Below are positions 17,124-26,713 of a stretch of 64,000 nt of DNA, one piece after another. The stretch comes from Psychrobacillus sp. FSL K6-4046. Its GTDB lineage: Bacteria > Bacillota > Bacilli > Bacillales_A > Planococcaceae. The first letter of the stretch is position 1, and each line of letters starts with the position of its first letter. Location: assembly GCF_038624605.1 (NCBI RefSeq), contig NZ_CP152020.1:3279312-3343311 (forward strand), given 5' to 3'. Below the pieces are notes generated by a model. That model worked only from the letters and a program-made list of their open reading frames with translations. It ran no database searches and had not been told where the DNA came from. A program made the translations under genes and the position numbers.

Positions 17124-18392
17124 CTAGGCTATTACTTCTCTTTCATTATCATATTGGGAGTATTCCTTCTTTTCCATAATTTCTTTTAATATATTTACAG
17201 TTTTCCAAACCTCTTCAAACGTGTTATATAGAGCTACAGGTGCCAAGCGTATACCATTAGGAGGTCGGTAATCAGGAATTATATTCCTAGATTTTAACGC
17301 TTTGCATATTCTTGCTGCCTCCTTATGCATTAGAAACAGATGACCACCTCTTTGTTCTCTTTCACTTGGTGTAATAATTGTAAATTCAAAGTTACTTAGC
17401 TCGTTCTCTATTAGAATTCTCATAAATTCTGTTAGTTGCTCTGACTTTGACCTTATTTTGTGTATGCCCACCTCCCCAAATATTTCAAGAGAGCCTAACA
17501 AAGGGGCTGCACTTAATATATGAGGGGTTCCTATTTGAAAAGAACCAGCTTGGCCAGCAGGTGTCATGAAGATTTCTAAATCAAATTGCTTCTCTTTTCG
17601 AGAGCCAAACCAGCCTGCAAGTCCTGGACTCTTGCCAAGATGCTTTTGATTTGTATAAAGACCACCTACAGATCCCGGACCTCCATTTAAATGCTTATAA
17701 GTACACCAAAACGCAAAATCTACTCCCCATTCATCTAAAGAATGAGGAATTGCCCCAATCGAGTGGCATAGGTCAAAGCCAATTAAAATATCTCTTTTAT
17801 GTGCTTCATCTGTCAGCTTTTTTATATTTAAAATTTGGCCACTTCTATATAGAACACTAGGTAATACAATCATGGCTACTTCTTCAGTCATTGCTTCTAT
17901 TATATCTTCCTCGAGTAAAAGCCCATCCTTCCCCTTCACCATTACAATATCCTCTTCTGGTGATTTCCCATGTAAGGATAACTGACTGCTAACAGCATAC
18001 AGATCAGATGGGAAGTTCAGTTCATCTACTACAATTTTCGTTTTCTTGCCTTGAGGCTTATAAAAGGTAGCGATTAACTGATGTAGATTAGTTGTCGTGG
18101 AACCCGTAATTATTACTTCCTCTGGCATAGCTCCTATCAATGGGGCACACATTTCCCCAAGCTTTTCAGAAAGATGAAACCAGGGATGCTCACCTTTTGT
18201 CCAACCATCAATTCCAAAATTTTTCCATGAATCCAATAAATTTAAAACGGCTAATTCAGCTCGTCTAGATAAAAGTCCTAGCGAATTGCCGTCCATGTAT
18301 ATAGTATTTGCTGGGATATAGAACTCTTGACGATAATGATTTATATCATCCTCTTGATCAAGCTTTCTAGCGAATTCGATAGTACATTCCAT
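17124..18392 (-). CDS. kynU: Kynureninase
   Basis: 422 residues. PLP enzyme that cleaves kynurenine to anthranilate and alanine. The [14 protein letters not shown] opening, the cofactor-binding [11 protein letters not shown], and the PLP lysine segment [18 protein letters not shown] are all visible. First gene of the operon, so the pathway output is anthranilate, which can be used for other products or recycled; no hydroxykynurenine or NAD branch genes are present. A palindrome overlaps its promoter. Confidence 0.95.
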   Translation of the reverse strand: MECTIEFARKLDQEDDINHYRQEFYIPANTIYMDGNSLGLLSRRAELAVLNLLDSWKNFGIDGWTKGEHPWFHLSEKLGEMCAPLIGAMPEEVIITGSTTTNLHQLIATFYKPQGKKTKIVVDELNFPSDLYAVSSQLSLHGKSPEEDIVMVKGKDGLLLEEDIIEAMTEEVAMIVLPSVLYRSGQILNIKKLTDEAHKRDILIGFDLCHSIGAIPHSLDEWGVDFAFWCTYKHLNGGPGSVGGLYTNQKHLGKSPGLAGWFGSRKEKQFDLEIFMTPAGQAGSFQIGTPHILSAAPLLGSLEIFGEVGIHKIRSKSEQLTEFMRILIENELSNFEFTIITPSEREQRGGHLFLMHKEAARICKALKSRNIIPDYRPPNGIRLAPVALYNTFEEVWKTVNILKEIMEKKEYSQYDNEREVIA

Positions 18393-18425
18393 TCAAGTAT
18401 CATCCTTTTACCGAATTTTCTTTCT

Positions 18426-18457
18426 ATTATACCAAAAACAGGCATACATATGTATGC
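18426..18457 (-). promoter_or_regulatory. kyn operon promoter with 16-bp perfect palindrome
   Basis: On the minus strand a TATAAT -10 box occupies 18431-18426. The region where a -35 box would fall is covered by the perfect palindrome GCATACATATGTATGC (18442-18457). A repressor or activator bound there could control kynUAB and possibly the divergent glycosyltransferase gene. Confidence 0.5.
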
Positions 18458-18520
18458 GATATAAAAGAACCGGCTCCTTACATTTTACATATAAATATAA
18501 GGAGCAAAGGGGGATTGAAT

Positions 18521-19603
18521 ATGATTACTATAAGTTTATGTATGATAGTAAAAAATGAAGAAGAAGTTATTGGGAGATGTCTTGCATCAGTTAAAGACAT
18601 AGTTGATGAAATTAATATAGTCGATACTGGCTCAACTGATCAAACAAAAGAAATAGTTAAACAATATACAAATCGCATATTTGATTTTAAGTGGATAGAT
18701 GATTTTGCTGCGGCTCGAAATTATTCTTTTGAGCAAGCAACCAAAGAATATATATTGTGGCTCGATGCAGATGATGTTTTTACAGAGGACGATCGAAATA
18801 AGCTAAAACAACTAAAAACGTCTCTTGATCATTCCTATGACGCTATTTCTATGAAGTACCATTTAGCCTTCGATGAAAATGGGAATGTAACCTATCTATT
18901 ACGTAGGTATAGACTTGTTAATAGAAAAAAACAATTTAAATGGATAGGTCAGGTCCACGAATATTTAGCAGTAGAAGGTAACCTTTTAGATAGTGATGTT
19001 GCAGTGAGTCATCTGCCTTTGAGTCATGATTCCAATAGAAATTTAAGTATCTACCAAAAAATGATAGATGACGGCAAACAACTAACTCCACGTGATACGT
19101 TTTATTTTGCAAACGAATTAATGGATCATGCTAAATATGATGATGCAATTACTTACTATGAATTATTTCTACAGTCCAATCAGGGATGGATTGAAGATAA
19201 TATAAGAGCATGCTTCAAGCTTGCTGACTGCTACTATGAATTAGGCAACCATCATCAAACATTATTATCAACGCTAAGAACTCTTTCCTATGATATACCA
19301 CGCCCAGAGGCTTGTTGCAGAATAGGATACCATTTTATGGAACAAAATAAAAATCATGAGGCTATTTATTGGTATAAGAAAGCTCTTAACTATAAGAATA
19401 AAGAGTTACTCAGTTTCCAAAACACTAATTTCTCTACCTGGTTACCTCACCTGCAACTTTGCGTTCTTTATGATCGAATTCAAGAACATAGAATTGCTCA
19501 CTCTCATAACGAGGAAGCAAGAAAATATAGACCTACCGATGAACGAATAATAGGTAATAAAAAATACTTTGAGCAAATATTGAAAGATAGTCTAGAAGAA
19601 TAG
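18521..19603 (+). CDS. GT2 family glycosyltransferase with TPR tail (SunS/YfhO-type)
   Basis: 360 residues. Residues 1-215 form a GT-A family 2 domain: ISLCMIVKNEEEVIGRCL opening, VDTGSTDQT nucleotide site, DDFAAARNYSFEQA and the metal-binding LWLDADD. The remaining 140 residues form helical repeats of TPR type (for example ACFKLADCYYELGNHHQTLL and HFMEQNKNHEAIYWYKKAL). This pairing is common in enzymes that glycosylate spore-coat or exosporium proteins and peptides. ATG 18521 is preferred over TTG 18515 because AAGGGGG ends 7 bases upstream. It is immediately followed by a collagen-like gene, a likely acceptor. Confidence 0.85.
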   Translation: MITISLCMIVKNEEEVIGRCLASVKDIVDEINIVDTGSTDQTKEIVKQYTNRIFDFKWIDDFAAARNYSFEQATKEYILWLDADDVFTEDDRNKLKQLKTSLDHSYDAISMKYHLAFDENGNVTYLLRRYRLVNRKKQFKWIGQVHEYLAVEGNLLDSDVAVSHLPLSHDSNRNLSIYQKMIDDGKQLTPRDTFYFANELMDHAKYDDAITYYELFLQSNQGWIEDNIRACFKLADCYYELGNHHQTLLSTLRTLSYDIPRPEACCRIGYHFMEQNKNHEAIYWYKKALNYKNKELLSFQNTNFSTWLPHLQLCVLYDRIQEHRIAHSHNEEARKYRPTDERIIGNKKYFEQILKDSLEE

Positions 19604-19633
19604 AACCTAGTATATTAATCATTTTACCTATTT

Positions 19634-19668
19634 AAAGCCACTTTCCTCAAAAAAAGTGGCTTTTTTTT
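19634..19668 (+). terminator. Terminator of the GT2 gene
   Basis: AAAGCCACTTT (19634-19644) pairs with AAAGTGGCTTT (19653-19663), then more T. It separates the glycosyltransferase from the collagen-like gene. Confidence 0.9.
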
Positions 19669-19732
19669 GAAATTTAATTAGACAAGTAGTCCTTTGACCT
19701 CCTCCAATCTATTTTCAACGAATAGGATGTGA

Positions 19733-20740
<1,008 letters not shown>

Positions 20741-20807
20741 TTCCTATAAGAAGACTTATCTTTTCCTCAACAACTAGAGAATGAAGCTGTAACTAGCTTC
20801 TATTAAT

Positions 20808-20842
20808 AAAAACCGTGAAACTATACGTTTCACGGTTTTTTC
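20808..20842 (+). terminator. Terminator of the collagen-like gene
   Basis: AAACCGTGAAAC (20810-20821) pairs perfectly with GTTTCACGGTTT (20827-20838), then TTTCTTTG. Confidence 0.9.
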
Positions 20843-21013
20843 TTTGATTGTAAGAAGGAGACAAGGCTTTACTAACCTCTAGCCCAGATATATCTCTAGC
20901 TCTACTGATAAAAGTTTTAATAGTTTTTCATTTTCCAAAAAAATTTCTTTTAAATTATTTATTTTATTTTAAAGTGAACAAAAACGAAAAACTACTATGA
21001 GAGTTGTGATTAT

Positions 21014-21160
21014 TTAAATCGTAGCAGAATGATCAGTTGTGGTGCTTGAGTTGGTAAAAAAAGCATTATAGGCAATTAAAGTCACACCTAGTTTTTCTTC
21101 TAACTCGTGCAATTCCTGCAACTGTTCTTGATCTAACTCTGCAAATTTATAATCTTCCAC
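21014..21160 (-). CDS. Small acidic hypothetical protein, 48 residues
   Basis: GTG start at 21160 with AAAGGATG 7 bases upstream. The product begins VEDYKFAELDQEQLQELHEL, continues EEKLGVTLIAYN, and ends in a Ser/Thr-rich tail. The first 30 residues form a probable amphipathic helix with Leu at heptad-like spacing. The pattern of an E/L-rich helix followed by LGVTLIAYN resembles small unnamed proteins I have seen in Bacillales, but I cannot name the family. It is in the gap downstream of the DUF1292 gene on the same strand, past that gene's terminator. Confidence 0.55.
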   Translation of the reverse strand: MEDYKFAELDQEQLQELHELEEKLGVTLIAYNAFFTNSSTTTDHSATI

Positions 21161-21236
21161 ATTGAATCATCCTTTCTCTCCTTTATAATCTCCGTCCCCC
21201 GATATTTTATACATACCATAACTATGAATCAGCTAA

Positions 21237-21282
21237 AAAAGCACGAGAAATTTTACGGTTGGTAAAATTTCTCGTGCTTTTC
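21237..21282 (-). terminator. Terminator of the DUF1292 gene
   Basis: Perfect stem of 20 bases, AAAAGCACGAGAAATTTTAC (21237-21256) with its complement at 21262-21281, loop of 5. On the minus strand T residues follow. Confidence 0.9.
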
Positions 21283-21321
21283 GATTCTAAGGTAGATTAT
21301 AGCCTTAGATAATTTTCTATG

Positions 21322-21597
21322 TTATTCAGCTTCTGCAGCCATAAAAGCAGCAGATACTTTATCGAATTCTTCATCACTTTCGATATTAGCTAGTTCATCT
21401 TCGCCTTCTATACGTAAAAAGAACACATCGAAATCTTCCTCTGTTTCTTTTTGAATTTCATCAGCAAAGCCAACAGCTGCATAGGTTTCACCTTCGACTT
21501 CTAGTAAACCTAAAACCTCAATATCCTGTTCTTCATCGTTTTCATCAATTACAGTAAAAATGTCGCCAATTTCTACTTTTCCAGTATTTTCTTCCAT
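21322..21597 (-). CDS. DUF1292 domain protein
   Basis: 91 residues, very acidic (many Glu and Asp). The core VEIGDIFTVIDENDEEQDIEVLG and YAAVGFADE followed by FFLRIEGEDEL fits the DUF1292 (YrzB-like) family of small cytosolic proteins that is widespread in Firmicutes. Its role is unknown. The start has AGGAGG 9 bases upstream. It lies 98 bases after ptsI, with no clear terminator between, so readthrough from the PTS operon is possible. Confidence 0.85.
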   Translation of the reverse strand: MEENTGKVEIGDIFTVIDENDEEQDIEVLGLLEVEGETYAAVGFADEIQKETEEDFDVFFLRIEGEDELANIESDEEFDKVSAAFMAAEAE

Positions 21598-21695
21598 TCC
21601 AATCTCCTCCTAACAAAGTTCTATTCAAGTACCCTTTTTACTTTCACTTGATATTTCATCATTACACATTTACTAGTAAAAAGAAAGAAGTAAGA

Positions 21696-23405
21696 TCACA
21701 GAAGATGTTCTTTTACATATTGTGATACTTCTTTGTCGGTAGCCAACGTTAATATGTGCTTAAGGTGTTCGCTTAATTCTTCTTTGTTTAATTTTGTAAT
21801 TTGAGATCTAGCCCTTAAAATAGCAGAAGGATTCATCGAGAACTCATCTATTCCAAGTCCTAATAAAAGCGGGATAGCTATTTGGTCTCCTGCCATCTCT
21901 CCACAAATCCCAACCCATTTGCCTTTCTTATGTGCTGCTTCTACCACAATCTGAATTGCTCTTAAAATAGCAGGGTGGTAGGGCTGATATAGATAGGAAA
22001 CCTGCTCGTTCATGCGATCAGCTGCAAACATATATTGAATTAAATCATTTGTGCCAATGGAAAAAAAATCAGCTTCCTGTACAAAAAAGTCGGCAACCAT
22101 TGCAGCAGCAGGCGTTTCCACCATCATGCCTATCTCAATTTTCTCTGAGACAGGAATTCCTGCATTTAAAAGCTTTTGTTTTTCTTCTAACAGAATAGAT
22201 TTGGCAAGTCGAAATTCCTCAAGTATTGAAATCATCGGAAACATAATTTTTAAATAACCGTGAACACTAGCCTTTAATAGCGCACGTAACTGTGTCCGAA
22301 AAATGTGCTGTCTACCAAGACTGATACGAATTGCCCGATACCCTAGAAACGGGTTACTCTCTTTAGGAAGACCTAAATATGATAAACCCTTATCTCCACC
22401 AATATCCATTGTACGAACAACAGTAGGCTTATTCTGCATTTTTAACAACACTGTTCGGTAGACATCAAATTGTTCCTCTTCAGTTGGCAGCCCACTTCTG
22501 TTCATGTAGAGAAATTCTGTACGAAATAAACCAACACCCTCTCCTCCATGAGCGAGCACGGCATCTATATCATGAGTATTACCGATATTTCCAACGATAT
22601 GAACGGTATGCCCATCGGCAGTAGTGCTAGGAACAGAAAGGTAATGCCTTAAAGACTTGCCTCCTTCTACTAATACCTTTTGTTTATTCAAATAAAACCT
22701 TTTTATATCATCTACAGGATCAATAATTACTCTTCCCATTTCTCCATCTACTATGAGAGGGATACCATGCTTTATATCTATTGTTCCCTTTTTTGTACCG
22801 ACTACCGCTGGAATATCAAGTGAACGCGCTAATATAGCCGAATGAGAGGTTTTTCCACCAACGTTCGTGACAATTCCTTTTATATATTGCTTATTCAATT
22901 GAACTGTAAGAGATGGCACTAAATCATCTGCAACTAGTATTACCTCTGATTGAATTAAGCTAAGGTCGGGTAAATTTACACCTATCAAATTGGAAAGCAT
23001 ACGTTTGGCCACATCTCGAATGTCAGCTACCCGCTCTTTCATATAGTCATTTTCCATTTCAGCGAATGTCGTTGCATATACATCGGCAACTTTAGTTAGG
23101 GCCATCTCTGCATTGTTGCCTAGTTTGATTTGATCTGAAATCGCAGTTAACCAGGCAGGATCTTCTAACACTAATTCCTGAGCAGCAATAATGGTTGCCT
23201 TCTGTTCCCCCATGTATTGTTTGGTGGAATCATATATAAGCTTTAACTGTTTCTTTGTACTAGAGATGCTCTGTTTCAATCGTTCCATTTCAATCTCAGT
23301 ATCATGGACTCCCTTTGGGTCAAAGATGAGATTGGGCTCAATTAAACAATATGCAGGAGCAATAGCCAATCCACTTGAAGCGCCAATTCCCTCTAGTTCT
23401 CGCAT
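21696..23405 (-). CDS. ptsI: Phosphoenolpyruvate-protein phosphotransferase (PTS Enzyme I)
   Basis: 569 residues. Takes phosphate from PEP and passes it to HPr. The phosphorylated His lies in GGKTSHSAILARSLDIPAVVG near residues 183-203; the C-terminal PEP-binding barrel has FLYMNRSGLPTEEEQ, RTMDIGGDKGLSYLG and IGTNDLIQYMFAADR plus the Cys of GICGEMAGD. The length is normal. Its ATG overlaps the end of ptsH by 13 bases, so the two are translationally coupled. The order IIA, IICB, HPr, EI puts every cytosolic PTS step in one 4.1-kb stretch. Confidence 0.95.
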   Translation of the reverse strand: MRELEGIGASSGLAIAPAYCLIEPNLIFDPKGVHDTEIEMERLKQSISSTKKQLKLIYDSTKQYMGEQKATIIAAQELVLEDPAWLTAISDQIKLGNNAEMALTKVADVYATTFAEMENDYMKERVADIRDVAKRMLSNLIGVNLPDLSLIQSEVILVADDLVPSLTVQLNKQYIKGIVTNVGGKTSHSAILARSLDIPAVVGTKKGTIDIKHGIPLIVDGEMGRVIIDPVDDIKRFYLNKQKVLVEGGKSLRHYLSVPSTTADGHTVHIVGNIGNTHDIDAVLAHGGEGVGLFRTEFLYMNRSGLPTEEEQFDVYRTVLLKMQNKPTVVRTMDIGGDKGLSYLGLPKESNPFLGYRAIRISLGRQHIFRTQLRALLKASVHGYLKIMFPMISILEEFRLAKSILLEEKQKLLNAGIPVSEKIEIGMMVETPAAAMVADFFVQEADFFSIGTNDLIQYMFAADRMNEQVSYLYQPYHPAILRAIQIVVEAAHKKGKWVGICGEMAGDQIAIPLLLGLGIDEFSMNPSAILRARSQITKLNKEELSEHLKHILTLATDKEVSQYVKEHLL

Positions 23406-23668
23406 CCTTCACCAATTCCTTGTGAAAATATCACTTCAGATAATTTATCCAACAGCTCTTTGGAATCATCTCCCTCGGCAACAATCGTAATCATTGCGTG
23501 TACTGGAACGCAAAGAGTCATCACAGAAAGTATGGATCGTAAGTTTGCAGATTGGCCATTATATTTCAGCTCAACCGCTGAAATAAATGGTTTTATCGCT
23601 GAAACTAGTATAGCTGCTGGTCTTGCATGTATACCCTCTGTAGCGGTAACTTTAAAATGTCTTTCCAT
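23393..23668 (-). CDS. ptsH: Phosphocarrier protein HPr
   Basis: 91 residues. Carries phosphate from Enzyme I to sugar-specific IIA proteins. The active-site His is in TEGIHARPA near residue 15, and the regulatory serine is in ANLRSILSVM near residue 46, so HPr kinase could phosphorylate it and drive CcpA-dependent catabolite repression. That second motif differs somewhat from the usual LKSIMGVMSL, which may mark this as a second HPr-like copy beside a canonical one elsewhere. Start preceded by GGAGGAG. Confidence 0.9.
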   Translation of the reverse strand: MERHFKVTATEGIHARPAAILVSAIKPFISAVELKYNGQSANLRSILSVMTLCVPVHAMITIVAEGDDSKELLDKLSEVIFSQGIGEGCEN

Positions 23669-23693
23669 CGCTTCTCCTCCATAATTCTTAATA

Positions 23694-23728
23694 GAAAAAA
23701 GAGGCAGACTCCTCTCAGAGTCGGCCTA
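23694..23728 (-). terminator. Terminator-like hairpin between nagE and ptsH
   Basis: On the minus strand GGCCGACTC pairs with GAGTCTGCC (one mismatch) and is followed by TTTTTTC. It lies inside the PTS operon, 26 bases before ptsH, and could reduce readthrough from nagE into ptsHI. Confidence 0.55.
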
Positions 23729-23760
23729 TGTTAAGTTAGTTTAATTACTCATATAATCTT

Positions 23761-25203
23761 TTACTTTCTCAATTTATCTACCTCATCAGCAACAAATTGA
23801 ACGTTTGTGCCAACAATGACTTGAATACTTTTAGGCCCTACTACATTAATGCCATGAATCCCGGACGATTTGATTTTCATTTGGTCTACTAGATCCATAT
23901 TTTTAACTTCTACACGTAAACGAGTAGCACAATGCTCTGCAGACGTTACATTTTCCTTGCCACCAAGTCCAGCAAAAATTTTAGTAGCCATTACTGCAAA
24001 CTTATTATCAGCAGAAGTTGCCTCTGTTACCACCTCTACCTCATCCTCATCTTCTCTTCCAGGCGTTTTTAAATTGAATTTTATAATTAGGAAACGGAAT
24101 AAGAAATAGTAAATAACTGCAAATACCAATCCTTGCACTATGAGCATATAAGGCTGGTTGGCGATTGGAATACTCAAGCTTAAGAAATAATCTATAAAAC
24201 CTGCACTAAAACCAAATCCGGCTGTCCACTGAAAGGATGCAGCAATAAATAAGGATAGACCTGTTAGAGCAGCGTGAACCACATATAAAGCAGGTGCTAA
24301 AAACATGAAGGCAAATTCAAGAGGCTCTGTTACACCAGTGAAGAAGGATGCAAAACCAGCCGCAAGCATTAAGGATGCCGCTTGTTTTTTCCGCTTCGTT
24401 TTAGCTGTATGGTACATAGCTAACGCTGCTGCTGGTAAACCAAACATCATGATTGGGAAAAAACCTGCTTGATACATACCTGTTATCCCTTTTTCCCCTG
24501 TGCTTGACCAAAAATTCTTAATATCACTGATCCCGATCGTATCAAACCAAAAAACTGCGTTTAAAGCATGATGAAGACCTGTTGGGATTAAAAGACGGTT
24601 GAAGAAGCCATAAAGCCCTGCTCCCGCTGCTCCTAGTCCACTGATTGTTTCTCCAAATGAAACCAACCCTCCGTAAACAATCGGCCAAATGAAGAATAGG
24701 GCTACGGAAATAGCCAGCATCACAAAAGAAGTAACAATTGGTACCATTCGTTTTCCACTGAAAAAAGCAAGGAAGTCTGGAAGCTTTACATGACTGAAGC
24801 GATTGAACATTGCAGCCGCTATCATTCCTGAAAGGATTCCGACAAAGGCATTATTTACTTTTCCAAATGCTGCATCTACCTCGCCCACATCAATTCCTTG
24901 AAGCAAGGAAACGGTAGCTGGAGAAAGCATAGTAGTTACGACTAAAAATGCAACTAGCCCACTAAGTGCTGCCGCACCATCTCTTTCCTTCGAAAGTCCA
25001 ATCGCCACACCAACCGCAAAAAGGACCGCTAGATTATCTAATATTGCCCCGCCTGCTTTAATAAGAAAAGCGGCAACTACATTGTCAGTTCCCCAGCCTG
25101 TCGGGTCGAGCCAATACCCCACTCCCAGCAGTATTGCTGCAGCAGGTAGTACTGCAACCGGAAGCATTAATGAACGACCAAGCCTTTGAATATAGCTCTT
25201 CAT
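23761..25203 (-). CDS. nagE: PTS glucose/N-acetylglucosamine transporter subunit IICB
   Basis: 480 residues. The first 390 residues are the membrane IIC domain with about ten hydrophobic segments (opening RLGRSLMLPVAVLPAAAILLG, and GVTEPLEFAFMFLAPALYVVHA around the substrate gate). A charged linker EDEDEVEVVTEA leads to the IIB domain, whose phosphorylated Cys is in TSAEHCATRLRVEVKN near residue 428. The IIC sequence looks more like NagE/NagP than PtsG, so N-acetylglucosamine is the favoured substrate. There is no fused IIA; the separate IIA gene is upstream. Start at 25203: GGAG lies 9 bases upstream, while the earlier ATG at 25212 touches it. Confidence 0.85.
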   Translation of the reverse strand: MKSYIQRLGRSLMLPVAVLPAAAILLGVGYWLDPTGWGTDNVVAAFLIKAGGAILDNLAVLFAVGVAIGLSKERDGAAALSGLVAFLVVTTMLSPATVSLLQGIDVGEVDAAFGKVNNAFVGILSGMIAAAMFNRFSHVKLPDFLAFFSGKRMVPIVTSFVMLAISVALFFIWPIVYGGLVSFGETISGLGAAGAGLYGFFNRLLIPTGLHHALNAVFWFDTIGISDIKNFWSSTGEKGITGMYQAGFFPIMMFGLPAAALAMYHTAKTKRKKQAASLMLAAGFASFFTGVTEPLEFAFMFLAPALYVVHAALTGLSLFIAASFQWTAGFGFSAGFIDYFLSLSIPIANQPYMLIVQGLVFAVIYYFLFRFLIIKFNLKTPGREDEDEVEVVTEATSADNKFAVMATKIFAGLGGKENVTSAEHCATRLRVEVKNMDLVDQMKIKSSGIHGINVVGPKSIQVIVGTNVQFVADEVDKLRK

Positions 25204-25303
25204 TGTTTGCATCTCCTATTCTTTTCATAGATTCATGGGATAAAAGATAATGATTGCCTTAACTAATTCCACAAACTCTTATACTACTTTCACCTCTATT
25301 CGT

Positions 25304-25786
25304 TTATTTCGAAGAAACCGTCATAAGAATTGTTTTTCCTTCTTCAGCTTGTGGAGTGTCTATTAAATTGACCTTCTTCTCGTTACTATTAGTCACTACA
25401 ATAGGAGTTACTAGATTTATGGCTTTTTCACGTAAAAAATCCCAATCTACCTGGATTAGTAATTGTCCTTTTTTTACTATGTCGCCTTGTTCTACACATG
25501 CAGTAAAGCCTTGTCCACCCAAGGACACGGTCTCTAAACCGATATGAATGAGTATCTCCGTCCCATCTCCTGCTCGAAGACCGATCGCATGCTTTGTGGT
25601 CGCAAGATGAATAATAGAACCATCACAAGGAGCGAAAACATCTCCGCTAACTGGCAGGATAGCTACCCCCTCACCTAGCATCCTTTCACTAAATACTGGA
25701 TCTGGAACTTGATCTAGAGGGTTTACAATGCCGCTAAACGGTGCGTAGATATTCAGCTTTTGCTTAGAGAAGAATTTAGAAAGCAT
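25304..25786 (-). CDS. PTS glucose-family IIA component (Crr-like)
   Basis: 160 residues, a stand-alone IIA of the glucose family. It opens with the membrane-tip-like KFFSKQKLNIYAPFSGIVNPLDQVPDPVFSERMLGEGVAI and holds the two active His: one in IIHLATTKHAIGL and the phosphorylated one in EILIHIGLETVSLGG. It accepts phosphate from HPr and hands it to the IIB domain of the next gene. First gene of the operon; the start has AAAGGGG upstream. A cre-like site lies between the promoter region and the start. Confidence 0.9.
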   Translation of the reverse strand: MLSKFFSKQKLNIYAPFSGIVNPLDQVPDPVFSERMLGEGVAILPVSGDVFAPCDGSIIHLATTKHAIGLRAGDGTEILIHIGLETVSLGGQGFTACVEQGDIVKKGQLLIQVDWDFLREKAINLVTPIVVTNSNEKKVNLIDTPQAEEGKTILMTVSSK

Positions 25787-25811
25787 ACTTTTGGTCCCCT
25801 TTATCCGTCTT

Positions 25812-25826
25812 TTAACACGCTTACAT
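25812..25826 (-). promoter_or_regulatory. Candidate cre site (CcpA) upstream of the PTS operon
   Basis: ATGTAAGCGTGTTAA on the minus strand matches the cre consensus WTGNAANCGNWNNCW at all but two positions. It is about 26 bases before the IIA start codon, a position that would block transcription. Confidence 0.4.
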
Positions 25827-25870
25827 ATCCCTATACACCAATATATTGTCTAGTCCCACATTAAAGAACA

Positions 25871-25910
25871 GAAAAAGAAGCAGGCATAAAATTAATGCCT
25901 GCTTCTTTAA
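25871..25910. terminator. Bidirectional terminator upstream of the PTS operon
   Basis: Perfect 14-base stem AAAGAAGCAGGCAT (25874-25887) with ATGCCTGCTTCTTT (25895-25908). It insulates the PTS operon from the FusB-like gene. Confidence 0.8.
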
Positions 25911-25967
25911 TAAGTTGTTTGATTGAACTATTTTAGGAATCTTCAAAGGGGGTGTATATAAAATATG

Positions 25968-25997
25968 CTCATTGATTGACTTGCTTCTATCAATGAG
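25968..25997 (-). terminator. Weak hairpin after the FusB-like gene
   Basis: CTCATTGAT (25968-25976) pairs with ATCAATGAG (25989-25997) around a 12-base loop; it lies 10 bases past the stop codon. The T-run is clearer on the opposite strand, so its role is uncertain. Confidence 0.35.
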
Positions 25998-26007
25998 AAT
26001 TTTTGAA

Positions 26008-26643
26008 TTATTTTACATTGCCAAAAAACTCTGTCAGCTTAGTAGAATCCGTTATATTTTCATTGCATTTTATGCTATCCATGCAGATCGTATTTCCTTG
26101 CTTCGTGAATGTCCCCTCACTACCTTTTTTGGAATTCATCATAAACAAGGTTACTTCTTCTAAGTGGTTACAGATGGCGCAAATGCCTTTTTTCACTTGG
26201 TTTCCGTATGTTCCCCGTCTTCCAAAAAGCTCACCAGCATTTTCATAAATAATATATTTACGGTTAGTACCTATGTCAGTTATACAAAAATATACTATGC
26301 TGCTTCTTTCTTCAACTGTTAGCTTAGGTGCCTTGAGTTTCTTATCTTTTGGAAAAAACTTTTTAATGGTTTGTCCCGTAATCTCTGGGAAAGGAATAAC
26401 GTAGTTCTTAGCTTCTGCCAAATACACTTCGAGTTGCTCTTTATTTTCTAGCTCCAACACTCTATCGATTAACATTTGCTGTTCTTCATTTATACCTGTA
26501 AAAACCTCAGCACTTTTTTCCTGAACAAGCTCTTTTAATGCTTTTATAACAGATCTATCCCTAGTAACACTGAGACCTTTTACTAACTTTTTGGCTTGTT
26601 CCTTTAATATATTATATTGAATTGGTACCATGAACTGCTCCAT
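26008..26643 (-). CDS. FusB/FusC-type elongation factor G-binding protein
   Basis: 211 residues, same size as FusB. The N-terminal helical half contains VIPFPEITGQTIKKFFPKDKKLK near 85-107, and the C-terminal half has a four-Cys zinc-binding fold with GICAICNH and TICMDSIKCN. FusB proteins bind EF-G and help it leave the ribosome, which in staphylococci gives fusidic acid tolerance; chromosomal homologues in Bacillales have no proven resistance role. It stands alone. The start has AGGGAG 9 bases upstream. Confidence 0.85.
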   Translation of the reverse strand: MEQFMVPIQYNILKEQAKKLVKGLSVTRDRSVIKALKELVQEKSAEVFTGINEEQQMLIDRVLELENKEQLEVYLAEAKNYVIPFPEITGQTIKKFFPKDKKLKAPKLTVEERSSIVYFCITDIGTNRKYIIYENAGELFGRRGTYGNQVKKGICAICNHLEEVTLFMMNSKKGSEGTFTKQGNTICMDSIKCNENITDSTKLTEFFGNVK

Positions 26644-26713
26644 TGCTCTTACTCCCTACTTTAACTTTGATACTACTTAAATTACCAACCTTTGTAAGTA
26701 AGTGCAAGTGAGG

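Noticed and set aside
25930-25985. Tiny plus-strand peptide frame after GGGGG near 25947
   Set aside because: ATG CTC ATT GAT TGA only; too short and probably chance.
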